A program made the position numbers and the translations under genes. Under the pieces are notes generated by a model. The model was not told the DNA's origin, ran no database searches, and saw only the letters and a list, made by a program, of their open reading frames with translations. This document shows positions 1-10,515 of a stretch of 32,129 nucleotides of DNA, in pieces. This DNA is from Gyrodactylus bullatarudis (taxonomy: Eukaryota; Platyhelminthes; Monogenea; Gyrodactylidea; Gyrodactylidae): assembly GCA_012064415.1 (NCBI GenBank), contig SSNU01000053.1:211703-243831 (forward strand). The letters run 5' to 3'. How positions within the stretch are numbered: position 1 is the stretch's first letter; each line of letters begins with the position of its first letter.

Positions 1-770
1 TACGAGTAAAAGTAATTTCTGATAGAAACGAATATTCTCTATCGAATGGGTCATCTTTCCATTTTCAATAACTTTTAATAAGTGATTTAGAGACGATTTC
101 TAGTGAATACTTTTATTTTTTCTACCACTATACTAGCCATATGAACCATATTTAACTCTTTAACTAATTGATTGAACGGATTTTTCCAAATTCTTTCCTT
201 AAGGGATGCACTAAAGTCTTATCTAATAGAAATTATTTCAAATGGTTTAGTGAAAATTGAATTATTCCCAGGAGGTTCACTTTGTTTTCTTGAAATAGAA
301 TCAAGAATTTTATATTATATTAAATTTTATGTGTATAATAATCATTTTCCTGACTTTTTCAGAGTAAAAATGGTTGGGAAAAGCAACAAAATGATGGAAA
401 ATGTTGATAATGATGATGCTGATATGAAGATAATAATCTGTTCTCTTTCTCTGCCTAAGTAATTATACAAAAAGTATTCATTTCTATGGAAAAAATGTCA
501 GTTCAAATATGAATAATTATTCTAATGAAATTAGGTATATTTTTTCTGTTCAGAAAAAGAAAACTTAATTTCAAATTTGACTCTTACAACTGTTAAAGTA
601 AAGGAACTTATCTAAATAGTATCAGAAAAACTTTTTGAAATTAAAGGATTGGAGGTCACATTGTACTAAATAAATTTCAAGTTCCAAAAATGATCAAAAA
701 ATTAAAATTCTGATTGGCCCAAACGAACTCTACGCATTTTTTCGTGTTTCCAATCTTTAATAATTTTATT
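1..770. other. AT-rich sequence, no confident gene
   Basis: An open frame at 172-462 (plus) lacks an ATG start and has mixed composition; its last part after TTTTTCAG at 360 reads MVGKSNKMMENVDNDDADM. On the minus strand near 1-140, MVHMASIVVEKIK and WKDDPFDREYSFLSEI appear in different frames. Either could be a truncated gene at the window edge, but nothing ties the pieces together. Confidence 0.3.
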
Positions 771-880
771 CAAGATATTAAGGAGTCATATTCAGCTTGT
801 GAAATCAAAGATTTTCCCTGCAAATCCTCCAAATATTTTTCGAAAGCTTCTCTTGGTCTAGCTTCTTCTTTCTTTGACAT
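770..880 (-). CDS. Short ORF (36 aa), possibly a terminal exon
   Basis: From ATG at 880 to TGA at 770 the minus strand reads MSKKEEARPREAFEKYLEDL, then QGKSLISQAEYDSLIS. The Lys/Glu/Ala-rich helical composition is unlike translated intergenic AT-rich DNA, which gives Phe, Ile, Asn and Lys. The frame is also open for eight codons upstream of the ATG. An AATAAA overlaps the stop region. It may be the last exon of a decayed gene; I cannot connect it to other exons. Confidence 0.25.
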   Translation of the reverse strand: MSKKEEARPREAFEKYLEDLQGKSLISQAEYDSLIS

Positions 881-1200
881 GACTAGACGATAAAGGGATG
901 AAACTCAAAAAGAATTTTACGAACCCTGACAAATCTCTATTTCATTAGTTGCTTTGCTTTCGGAGGATTGTAAAAAATTTATGTGAGCAATTCAATAGTG
1001 ATATCATCTTGAAAATTTTGATTAAGAAAGACAAACTAGACAAGCCCAGTTCGAGATTAGGTTAACCTTAAAATTTGAATTATTCTAAATATATACTAGT
1101 TTTGTACTGGTTTTAAGATTATACTAGGATATTTATGTAAAAACTAATTTTAAGAATATACTGTAACATGAAAATGGAGAGCTCATATTCACCCGCAATC

Positions 1201-1928
1201 TAAACCTAATTGACATGAAGATGAGAGTTTACTTTTTTTACGAAAAAACTCAATATTTCAGGAAAGTCAGGAAAAATTTACTTTTCGAATTTCTATGATA
1301 AAATAAGCTGTGAAAATTTAAAAAAATTCTGAAAAAATTCAATCTGGCCAAAATTAGACCGTTTTAGAATTTTGAAAATGCCCCGGAATTCCACTTTTTC
1401 AACTTTTGAGCTCAAAATTTTTATCGACTTCAAAGATTTGAAGCACTTAAATGCAGTTACATTCAAGATCAGCATTAGACAAAGAATTCGAATTGGGCTG
1501 CAGAAATTCACAGAAATTCGTTATTATTGTGGGAAATCGAACCATTTGAATTTTTCGATTATCCCGAAGGGGAATGATCCTAAATTTAAAAGCTCAACTT
1601 TTTCTTGAAAACAGTAGATTCCTTTCTACCCTCACGACTGAATTCTTTATCTAATGCTGATCTTGAATGTAACTGCATTTAAGTGCTTCAAATCTTTGAA
1701 GTCGATAAAAATTTTGAGCTCAAAAGTTGAAAAAGTGGAATTCCGGGGCATTTTCAAAATTCTAAAACGGTCTAATTTTGGCCAGATTGAATTTTTTCAG
1801 AATTTTTTTAAATTTTCACAGCTTATTTTATCATAGAAATTCGAAAAGTAAATTTTTCCTGACTTTCCTGAAATATTGAGTTTTTTCGTAAAAAAAGTAA
1901 ACTCTCATCTTCATGTCAATTAGGTTTA
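1201..1928. repeat. Inverted repeat with 289-bp arms
   Basis: 1201-1489 and 1640-1928 are inverted copies with no length difference and very few mismatches; one is at 1479 in the inner edge. The spacer is 150 bp. The arms carry the same 60-codon open frame in opposite directions, which is a by-product of the duplication. A transcript across it would form a long hairpin. Probably a foldback or MITE-type repeat; no terminal motif recognised. Confidence 0.8.
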
Positions 1929-2341
1929 CTTGCGTTTTCTACACAATGATGGGGTTTTGATTCTTTGACTTATCGTGATCCAAAAATTAAATATTTGATC
2001 ACTTTCTCAGTCTGAAATCAGCAAAAATGTTCAACTCCAAGTTCAAAAGAATGGAAATTTGGCGCTAACTCAAGATTTGAAATTTGCCATGATTTCCACT
2101 AAAATTAATATTTTTCAATTGAGTTTTTTCATATCGTAAAAGTGTGTTCATGATCTAGATTCCGAAGTATCTAGATCTAATTCGATGAAAAAATAAATAA
2201 TATTTAAGAAGCATAAATTCCCATCTTCATATTAACAAGGTGTAGATAAAAAATCTCTGTGATATCACTAGCGTATTAAGCTTAAGATTCATCAAAGTAG
2301 ATTTCTCCTATGATTTTCAAAAGTCATTTTTAACTAAACTT
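1929..2341. other. AT-rich intergenic sequence
   Basis: No gene or repeat with an in-window partner stands out. There is a loose match around CAACTCCAAGTTCAAAAG to the repeat family that contains GAGTTGAAAATTTTT at 9300 and 30315. Confidence 0.4.
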
Positions 2342-3140
2342 TTAATGGATTTTCTTTTGATGAATGTCTCCATCAAAGTTCTCAGGATGGAAAGAGATTA
2401 GTCTTTTGTCATCATCATAAAGGGGGAATGCAAACAAAGTTCTAAAGGAAACTCTGGAATCCTCGTAAAAATGTAGAATTATTATCCTATAAAAAGATTC
2501 ATAACTTAGTAAGTTAAAAATTACGATACTCTAAACATCATATTCATTAAACTTTTAATTAGTACAAAGTTATCATCTTGTCAGTTTGGTTGTTTATTTT
2601 CAAAATTTTTGGCTGGCTTGTGAGCTGTGAATTAAAAATAACTCAAATGTAACGACATGGCGAGCATAAAATGGTAAACAATTATCGTATGAGGACCCAG
2701 AAATATAGTATAAATGTTGTCTCACTACATTTTTGTTAATAAATAATTCACGAGATTTTTCAAAAACCAGAAACTTTAAATATCAGCCCAATACTCACAA
2801 GCCTGTCGGAAACCACAGCATTAGGTAAAATTTATATAAAATAATGAAAATTTAATGACAGCTTCTAGAAAGTGTTAAATTATGTTCAGCACAAACTGAT
2901 TTTAAACAGTTTTTATGATTCAAAGACCTTGAACAAATATGACATCCTCCTTTTATTTTCCTAGAATATAATTTTATAATTAGCTAATTTGTCATTAGCT
3001 GAAGGACTTACAACAGATTCGGCTGAAAAATTTAAATCGGAAAGCTTAATGTAGTACAGACTGGGAAACTTTACTAGAGAGATTATCCGATACCATTTAT
3101 CATTGATGCTAGAAAAATATTCTTGTCTAAAATTTCCTGA
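2342..3140 (-). other. Cluster of short coding-like stretches, minus strand
   Basis: Reading the minus strand: about 3138-3015 after TTTATTTCAG gives QEYFSSINDKWYRIISLVKF, ending at a GTAAGT donor. About 2935-2835 gives GGCHICSRSLNHKNCLKSVC, with a C-x2-C-x8-C-x4-C-x2-H pattern. Near 2800 an exon ending AGGCTT joins across a 25-nt GTGAGT...AAAG interval, in phase, to a 56-codon frame with SRELFINKNVVRQHLYYISG. 2464-2342 gives FPLYDDDKRLISFHPENFDG. Frames do not all connect, so this is at best a decayed gene or mobile element. Confidence 0.2.
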
Positions 3141-3285
3141 AATAAACTTATTATGTCTATGTTATGCCTGGTTATCTGTTATAAAACATTTAAAACCCAT
3201 ATTAGGTTTCCGTTTAGAATTAGGCTTCTAATCTTCCAGGCCATATTATAGTAATGTGCTTTCTTATTCATTATATAATTTTTTA

Positions 3286-3625
3286 TCAAGATCTCTTGTG
3301 TTTCATGTTGTAAAATGAGCCCTCCAAGTTATTCCAAAAATCTTTAAAAATTGATTTTCTGGAGGGACCTACTCTAATGTTTATAAAATTTTTAAAATAT
3401 TTGGTGTCGTTTCCGACGACATTTATGGAGCGAGGAATGTGAAGCTTTTGTGCACTTCAGTTATATAAAGAATATCATGTTTAAAATTAATGAAAAACTC
3501 TTTCACGTGACATCCAATAGAATAAAATAAAAATTATATTAAGCCCATATATTTTAAAATTTGATAATTTAAACTTTGTAATTACGATTATTATTTCGTC
3601 TTTCTCGTTGAGGTCTATCATTCAT
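3286..3625 (-). CDS. Possible small two-exon gene, unknown function
   Basis: An ATG at 3625 opens MNDRPQRERRNNNRNYK, ending at a possible GT donor (3574). An exon from 3444 to the TGA at 3286-3288 continues in phase with LHIPRSINVVGNDTKYFKNF and ends EGSFYNMKHKRS. The product would be 69 residues, basic, with an Arg/Asn-rich head. The donor GTTTAA is poor. The frame of the second part is open for 56 codons, a length that occurs by chance in this sequence; composition and the charged, low-Phe make-up are the only positive evidence. Confidence 0.25.
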
Positions 3626-3842
3626 GTTTATGATTGTAGAATATGTAAAATAATGATTGATACACAAAGAGTTTGAAATGAAAAAGGCTTGTTCATTTTT
3701 AAAACAAATCTTTCAATCAAAAATGTTTACGTTGTTTATTCAAATCAAGTTTAATTTTTCAAATCAAACTTGAGGAAAAAGGAGGAATATTTTTTTTACA
3801 ATTTTAGAGATTATACAAGAGCTTTGAAGTTTTTTAGCATTT

Positions 3843-4322
3843 ATATATGTTGTGACGAATTTGGATAATTTGCCGATTATCCGTAATCTGCAAGTTTTCC
3901 TGCAGAATATGCATAATTTTATTCAAATTCATCAGGTTTTTGCCAATTATGCATAATCTGCAAGATATACCTTGACGAATATGAATAATAAGGAATTAAA
4001 GGGTGGATGGGAAATCGATCTATGCTTAAGCATAAGAACTGCCAACACTGGAAAACCACGATCTAAAGGGCAAGGCTTTTTTAGATGCAATTGTCAAAAG
4101 GGATGCAACTCAAGAATGTGTAAATTTCTAAAGAATTTAGTCCTTTGCAATTTAAAATGTAACTCGAAAATAAACTGTGAAAATAAAGAATATAGGAAAA
4201 CCCTTTCTAATTTTCTTTTTATGCAAAAGATGAAAGGGAAAGATTTATTATAACTCAAAAAGCAGGGAAATTTTCAGATTATGCATAATCGGCAAATTAT
4301 CCAAATTTGTCACAACATATAT
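3843..4322. mobile_element. Short TIR element carrying a Cys-rich ORF
   Basis: Terminal inverted repeats of 48 bp at 3843-3890 and 4275-4322 differ at only a few positions. The core GGATAATTTGCCGATTAT on the left has its complement on the right. Inside, the string TATGCATA recurs at both ends. The element encloses one ORF (3981-4253). No convincing target duplication is visible. It behaves like a small DNA transposon, probably non-autonomous. Confidence 0.7.
3981..4253 (+). CDS. Cys-rich ORF inside the TIR element
   Basis: About 90 residues starting at the ATG at 3981 (MNNKELKGG); the frame also opens a few codons earlier from a TTG. The middle holds FFRCNCQKGCNSRMCKF followed by VLCNLKCNSKINCENK, a C-x-C-x4-C-x4-C-x8-C-x3-C-x5-C array. 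This resembles the CXC/Tesmin-like Cys cluster at the C-terminal end of some transposon-derived DDE integrases, but with one CxC changed to CxF. No DDE catalytic part is present, so it would be a leftover tail that could at most bind nucleic acid or zinc. The call rests on the Cys pattern and on its position between TIRs. Confidence 0.45.
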   Translation: MNNKELKGGWEIDLCLSIRTANTGKPRSKGQGFFRCNCQKGCNSRMCKFLKNLVLCNLKCNSKINCENKEYRKTLSNFLFMQKMKGKDLL

Positions 4323-4483
4323 TAAATAAACCATTCTGAAAATTATGGCTATCAAATCTCAGCTTAGGTATTTCAGAAATAAAAGATTTCATATTGATCC
4401 TCTTTTATCAGAAATTTCAAATTGAAGCGTATAGAAAAAGGTCCATCTCTTGGTTTTATGTATGCAATAAATTATTAAATGTG

Positions 4484-4872
4484 CTATTCATCAGTTCTCA
4501 TATGTAAATGGCACTCATAAACCGATAAATAAATCTCTCTAAAATTATATGCATCTTCATTTGCATGAATAGTCAACCACCCATAATACTGAATTTTCCT
4601 ACCTTTACATGTTATTATATACATTTCAGTAGGAATAGACCAAGAATATTTCAAAAAAATATATATAACTTTATCGGAGTTTCTCAAAAGAGGGTGGCCA
4701 TTGAGTTTCGGTTCCGAATGTAGCTTATAGTTTTGAATGCTTTTTTGAATTTGCAATTGAATTTTACAATCTACTTTATTGGGATAGCAAAATAAATTTC
4801 AAGAGGACCATTATAGAAAGTCGAAAGATCTCTCTTGGTCTTAGAACCGATGCAAAAGGAATCCCAATGGAA
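4484..4872 (-). CDS. Possible two-exon fragment, unknown function
   Basis: Frame 4872-4775 contains GSKTKRDLSTFYNGPLEIYF and ends at a GTAGAT donor. A 35-nt interval with acceptor AAAAAAG leads in phase to 4739-4484, which reads YKLHSEPKLNGHPLLRNSDK and ends at TAG after CHLHMRTDE. The second part alone is open for over 80 codons. No start codon in frame and no family recognised. Phase agreement is a one-in-three event, so support is modest. Confidence 0.25.
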
Positions 4873-6599
4873 TTAATATAATTTTAAATGGTCTCAGTTT
4901 TTTCATAAAACCCTGAAGTTAATTTTGATTCTTAACAGTTCAAGCAATAATTTTGTCGAAATTTCTTTTTATCAAAGGAGATATTCTTAGCTTTTTCTCA
5001 AATTCACCGATGCATCCCCTTAATTAAAAAATTTCGAAAATATAAAGATATACATGTCCCATTTCTTTCTCAATAACTAACGCCCATCTGCAAATGAGCA
5101 TGGAGAGGGAACATGATTTTCAGGAATATATTTTCTAATTCAAACGCCCTTCTTCATTTTTTAAATAAATTTACTATCCAAAATTTCACTCTAGAAAGTT
5201 TCAAATACAGTATATATGAAATATCTTTGCATATATTCATATTTATGTGTAAATATAACTTGGTAAGAAGATAGATTCTGAAAGTTTTCTTAACACACAT
5301 GTATGAATTAATCATTTAACTCAAATCTATCTTGTTTACATCCGAAGTTGTAAACTGAAATTGAAGTAACTAGGGTGGATTGAGTATAATCAAGTAGCAA
5401 TACCTAATGATGATAGGGAATGCATGAAGATGGGAAGATTTGAGAAATAAGCTAGAATCGAATATATGTCACGAAATAACATGATTTTCAATTTGCAATG
5501 ATCGATAAGCTTGAACCTAACAATGAAAATAGAGAAAACTGCTTAAGGCTATAGGTGAATCTGTCTTCTGGAATTCAACCTCTATTCTGTGAGCTCAAAA
5601 AATAATATCTAAATTTTTTTAAAATAAATTGAAAAATATTTTTTTGCGAATTTAAGTCAAATATTATTTTAATAAACTATGGTGGTCGACATAAAAAATT
5701 ATACACTCATAAAAAATTCTCTAATTATAATTATTTAGAAAAAGGCATTATCAAGTTGTAATATACCTCATTCGATAGGGCAGAAAATACTATACATGAA
5801 TCTCTTTAGAAATGTGTATTTACTCTCACCGTTATTCATTAAATTTACTATCAATCATTAAAAGTAAAAAAGACAAATTAAAGTATACACTTTTATTTAG
5901 GGAAATTTCCCTCTGATAATATAACAATTAGGCATCTTTTTGCATAGAATTATACAGGCTATCTATGGTTTCTTTTGAGATTAAACTCCACTCTTCTAAA
6001 ATTATTAAATTAAAAAGTTTCTAATTATAAGTAAACCTAATAAAAATATGAAAAATAAATAAATACTGGAATTAAAATGAATCATCGAGATAATTTCAAA
6101 ATCATTATCTTCAAGGATATTTTTGAGCTTAGTAAATTTTCAAACTTCACTGTCGATTAATATCAATAATATGAATAGTATACCATGCTAAAAATGTATC
6201 ATTTTATTAATGAATAGGGCAGGACCTATACTTAAAAAGATTAACTAGAATATCTCGTTCTAGGTGTTTAGGTAATGAATGTTAAAGCTTATTAATGGAT
6301 CCCACGTTGAATAGTACGAAAGAAACTCACAGAGCATTTATAATCACTTCTAAAAATTTTTAATGCTGTACTTTCTAATTCAAAACTAATGCAAGCCAAA
6401 AGAAGAGCTTAGCAGGTTATTGACCCTTTCAGTACCGTGGCTACATTTAACGATAAAAATTCTTTTTTTTGTTAATTTATTTAGGTAAATTTCAATTCTT
6501 TCATCACTAAGTTCTTAAGATGTCGATGAACTGCTCTTTTCAACAACCTATTTTTCCTTTATCTGGCATAAATTTAAGATCATGATCCCTGACACTGAA
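4873..6599. other. AT-rich intergenic sequence
   Basis: No supported gene. A minus-strand frame near 6470-6290 reads ISFELESTALKIFRSDYKC with one internal stop upstream, within chance expectation. No repeat partner found in the window. Confidence 0.4.
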
Positions 6600-8434
6600 A
6601 AATGATCCATAATTCAAAGTGATGTTTTGTCAAAAGTATTATATATTTTACCGTTAATCTTGTTACTCTTGATAGTCTTAAGACTAACGGAATGGTTTGT
6701 TAAACTTGTTACTTGGTAACAAGATTAACTGGAATCTTTGATAGTCTTAAGACTATCAGATAATCTTAAGACTAACGGAATAGTTCGATAGACTTGTTAC
6801 CAGATTTCAAGATTTACAAGATATTCAGCTTTAAAATATAGTTTGTTGATCTTGATTCTCGGTAATGAGTTTGGTTGATTGAATCAAATTTTTCGAAAAT
6901 AATATCAAAGATTAAGAAAACAATCCAACATTGTAAGGTCCCTGATTGGAACTTTTTATATAATTTTAGCTGAATAGTTCGTAAAACTTGTTACCAGGTT
7001 TCGAGATTAACAAGATATTCAGCTTTAAAATATAGTTTATTGATCTTGATTCTCGGTAATAAGTTTGGCTGACTGAAATAAATTTGAATTAAAAAGGCAA
7101 TGAAGATTTTTTATCAAACAATCCAATTGTGTAGGGTCTGAAATTGAGACTTCTTATACAGTGCAATGCGAAACTCATGGATTCCAGAGAATAAGACTTA
7201 TCAAGTGTTGAAATTCAGCCAATTAATTTTACGTAAGGATTTTATCTCAATAGTTCGTCAAATTTGTTACTGAGTTTCAGGAATAACTGATCTTACTTTT
7301 TATTTCTTCTCATCACGTATTTTCATTTGTTGATTCACGTCTATTCTTTAAATGGGGAATATTTGAAGGACTATTTTTTTTACCATTTAAAGCCATCTGG
7401 ACCTTTACTGATAAGATGCAGAAATTCATATTTCGATCTCAAACTAATTATTCTTGAAACCTGGTAACAAGTTTTACGAACTATTCAGCTAAAATTATAT
7501 AAAAAGTTCCAATCAGGGACCTTACAATGTTGGATTGTTTTCTTAATCTTTGATATTATTTTCGAAAAATTTGATTCAATCAACCAAACTCATTACCGAG
7601 AATCAAGATCAACAAACTATATTTTAAAGCTGAATATCTTGTAAATCTTGAAATCTGGTAACAAGTCTATCGAAATATTCCGTTAGTCTTTGTTCTTTAA
7701 TATTTTGTTGAGACTAAATTATGAGAAGAAATAAAAAGTAAGATCAGTTATTCCTGAAACTCAGTAACAAATTTGACGAACTATTGAGATAAAATCCTTA
7801 CGTAAAATTAATTGGCTGAATTTCAACACTTGATAAGTCTTATTCTCTGGAATCCATGAGTTTCGCATTGCACTGTATAAGAAGTCTCAATTTCAGACCC
7901 TACACAATTGGATTGTTTGATAAAAAATCTTCATTGCCTTTTTAATTCAAATTTATTTCAGTCAGCCAAACTTATTACCGAGAATCAAGATCAATAAACT
8001 ATATTTTAAAGCTGAATATCTTGTTAATCTCGAAACCTGGTAACAAGTTTTACGAACTATTCAGCTAAAATTATATAAAAAGTTCCAATCAGGGACCTTA
8101 CAATGTTGGATTGTTTTCTTAATCTTTGATATTATTTTCGAAAAATTTGATTCAATCAACCAAACTCATTACCGAGAATCAAGATCAACAAACTATATTT
8201 TAAAGCTGAATATCTTGTAAATCTTGAAATCTGGTAACAAGTCTATCGAACTATTCCGTTAGTCTTAAGATTATCTGATAGTCTTAAGACTATCAAAGAT
8301 TCCAGTTAATCTTGTTACCAAGTAACAAGTTTAACAAACCATTCCGTTAGTCTTAAGACTATCAAGAGTAACAAGATTAACGGTAAAATATATAATACTT
8401 TTGACAAAACATCACTTTGAATTATGGATCATTT
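6600..8434. mobile_element. Foldback-type element with 714-bp inverted arms
   Basis: 6600-7313 and 7721-8434 are inverted copies of equal length that agree almost base for base by eye. The 407-bp centre (7314-7720) contains 7456-7690, a third copy of arm sequence in the same orientation as 8032-8266 (both 235 bp). The arms carry many short repeats: GGTAACAAG or its complement, AGTCTTAAGACT, and TATTCAGCT. An 18-nt perfect palindrome GATAGTCTTAAGACTATC is at 6740-6757. No transposase frame is visible, so it is a non-autonomous foldback or large MITE-like element. I could not identify target-site duplications. Confidence 0.8.
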
Positions 8435-9296
8435 CGCCTGTTCAAAATTCGATCCCTACTTGGTCTTAAGAAAATATTTTTCTGCAAATTTTCCTATATC
8501 TGATCAAGCAATGAATGAACACATAATCTTCAAATGCAAGATTGGCTTCGAACAGAACTCACCAAATAACCTTATGAAACGGGGAATTAAAATATTATTC
8601 CGAAACAGCTGTAACAAAATTGATGCATAATTAATTCAAAACTAAAAAAAATAGATGTATAGTTATACATATTGGACTATTTTTCTCAAATATATGTTTT
8701 AGAAAAAAATCAATCTCTATCCGCATTTGGTATCTAAAGTCTAGAAGAATTCTCAAAGAATTTCAAATTTTGATCATGTATTTAAATCAAATAAAAACTG
8801 TATTTCTAATTTCCTAGAACTTTTAAAATTAAAAAATTGTTTTCCCTAACAACAAGATACAAAGGCACGGTTAGAGAATTTAATAGAAATTTTCCTTAAA
8901 GCTATACAGGAACAAAGTGAATTGAATGTGAATTAAGTTGTCAAGATAAATATAGGAATTACCTTTTTCCATGCATAAGCAAATCTTGAGTCCTACCTAG
9001 TTAGAGGGAACTGTATAATTTTCCTCATTTTATTTTATTCAAGATTAGCTTTCCCTTAAATTTCTGATTTACTTGAAATTATAATCCAAATTCTCACCTG
9101 TCAAAAGAATCTTAATCTGACTTTCTTAAATATTTAAGGAAAATCGAATTCATATTTCAATCTCTATATAAAGTTTTTTTATTCAAATTCAGATTTCTGT
9201 GAATTATTCATGCACCTATAAGGAAAAAATTTGAGACTTTTTTGATTTCGATTTTTTTACTTTTAAACCTTTTCAAAGTCCATGTTTTTGGTTTTT
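8435..9296. other. AT-rich intergenic sequence
   Basis: An open frame of 68 codons begins with an ATG at 8424, at the very edge of the foldback element (MDHFACSKFDPYLVLRKYF). It could be flanking sequence interrupted by the element, but no matching half lies on the other side. Otherwise nothing recognisable. Confidence 0.4.
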
Positions 9297-9524
9297 TAAC
9301 TTTGAGTTGAAAATTTTTGTTAATTTCAAGGTGTAGGAGGGATCCAACATTATTTTTCAGGATCATTATTGGACAAAGAAAACAAAATGGTCCATTATCG
9401 AGCGAAAGTCTATTTTCTATTTTTCAAACATTTTCACTGATTTAAAATTAATAAACTAAGGTGATCGGTTAAAATTGACGGTTCTTTTAAAAACTGAATA
9501 ATGACAGCAATATTTATTTTAATT

Positions 9525-9872
9525 TACAAATAATGAAAGAAAGGGTAAAAGATGAATAAAATTTAAATAATATGTAAGCTGAAAAAACACCGAAACTCTC
9601 CAATAAATAGCAACAGTAGAGAGAAAAGTGAAAAAGCTCACATAGGCCAGGGGAGTTGAAGATTGGAGTAGTTTTTTGAACAGATAGATTGGGTTTGTAT
9701 AGGTTAATAAAGAATTTGTCTTTAACTCTACATAAATCTATACTGTCATCACCGGGTTTTTGTACAAAATGGAAAAATTCGAAACTGATGCAGCATGTTT
9801 ATCTTGTTTGATATTACGAATAAGTAATTCACGTAGTTTTTCAAACACGTCCGAAAATCCACTTATATTCAT
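9525..9872 (-). pseudogene. Penelope-like element, second endonuclease fragment and 3' end
   Basis: Reading the minus strand from 9872, the frame contains EKLRELLIRNIKQDKHAASV and NFSILYKNP. After a shift near 9755 it continues as DSIDLCRVKDKFFINLYKPN, matching the C-terminal end of PLE endonucleases (a late Leu/Ile-rich helix followed by K-P-x-L/N). The sequence after it (9607-9525) is a diverged direct copy of 10057-9977, which follows the first fragment. The two fragments therefore look like tandem, partly deleted PLE copies sharing the same 3' end. One frameshift and no full domain: not functional. Confidence 0.6.
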
Positions 9873-9909
9873 AATTTAAAAAATTGAAGGAAGATATATT
9901 AAAACCAAA

Positions 9910-9945
9910 TGTACATTTCTTGAAGCATCATCAGTGGTAATTCTT
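9910..9945 (-). ncRNA. Possible hammerhead ribozyme core remnant in the PLE
   Basis: On the minus strand, CTGATGA (9934-9928) is followed nine nucleotides later by GAAA (9919-9916), the two invariant strings of a hammerhead core. It lies between the two PLE fragments. PLE pseudo-LTRs are known to carry hammerheads. The stem II pairing I can draw is only about two base pairs and stem III is unclear, so this may be a decayed or chance match. Confidence 0.3.
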
Positions 9946-9968
9946 CAAAAATGATATGAGTTAAGAAT

Positions 9969-10400
9969 TCATTCAAGAATAATGAAAGAAATAGTAAAGT
10001 CAACGAAAATAAGAATAAAATGCAAGTTGAAAAAATACCAAAACTCTCCAATAAATATGATATGCCTAGTCACTGCAGTATCCTTATTCAGATGATCATT
10101 TGATCTTGTAGACAGCTTCCTAATTGTTCTACTTATGTAAGAAGCACCACAGTTACATTGGAATTTATAAATTAATAGAGTCTTATCTTCCAGCTTGAGT
10201 AAATCTTTATGAATCAAACTAAACAGTCTCTGTGTTTTGAATACAATTTTCAATTGTATATTATTGTAATGTTGATTGATGAGGTTGTAAAGTCTTCTTC
10301 TAATCTCATTACTAAAACCTTTGAAGTTGAGTCTCATGAAAATTTTTGTTTTCTCAATTTCATCTGTATTGACATCTTCATCCCTATTATCTGAAATTCA
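9969..10400 (-). pseudogene. Penelope-like element, linker and GIY-YIG endonuclease fragment
   Basis: Penelope-like elements are retroelements with a reverse transcriptase followed by a GIY-YIG endonuclease. The minus frame from about 10400 contains FKGFSNEIRRRLYNLI and NNIQLKIVFKTQRLFSLI, typical of the linker after the RT. It then has YKFQCNCGASYISRTIRKLS, which matches the Cys-containing GIY-YIG start (Y-K-x-x-C-x-C-G-x-x-Y-I-x-x-T-x-R-x-L). The second half of the endonuclease is missing here: after TAVTRHI the frame runs into a segment duplicated at 9525-9607. No RT is present upstream, so the copy is 5' truncated, as is common for this class. The family call comes from motif recognition, without a search. 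Confidence 0.72.
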
Positions 10401-10515
10401 GATTCTGAATTATTGATGAATTTTTCTAAAAATTTCTAAGGATAACCATTTTGAAAAATAATGTTGGGTCCAACACCTTTAAATTAACAAAAGATTTCAA
10501 CTCAAAATCGAAATT

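Larger units (their letters stand above)
9525..10057. repeat. Direct repeat pair marking the PLE 3' ends
   Basis: 9525-9607 and 9977-10057 share an about 80-bp unit with substitutions and small indels; the best block is CCAATAAATA preceded by AAAACTCTCC or GAAACTCTCC. Each follows an endonuclease fragment on the minus strand. The simplest reading is the same 3' UTR or pseudo-LTR in two element copies. Confidence 0.6.
9297..10515. repeat. Inverted repeat pair flanking the PLE remnant
   Basis: About 9297-9362 (plus) and about 10455-10515 (inverted) share the sequence around TTTTGTTAATTTCAAGGTGT and CCAACATTATTTTTCA with mismatches. A third, plus-strand relative lies at about 30315-30385 inside the PKA intron. 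It looks like a dispersed repeat family rather than the termini of the PLE itself. Confidence 0.55.

Noticed and set aside
1293..1836. Two identical 60-codon frames facing each other
   Set aside because: They are the same sequence in the two arms of the 1201-1928 inverted repeat; no homology, so explained by the duplication.
2835..2935. Cys/His pattern read as a zinc finger of a known transposase family
   Set aside because: Spacing does not match one family clearly, and the frame does not connect in phase to the neighbouring exon-like stretch; kept only as part of a low-confidence cluster.
9738..9760. GGTGATGA string on the minus strand as a second hammerhead core
   Set aside because: The first base of the invariant CTGATGA is wrong and no GAAA follows at the right distance; it lies in endonuclease coding sequence.
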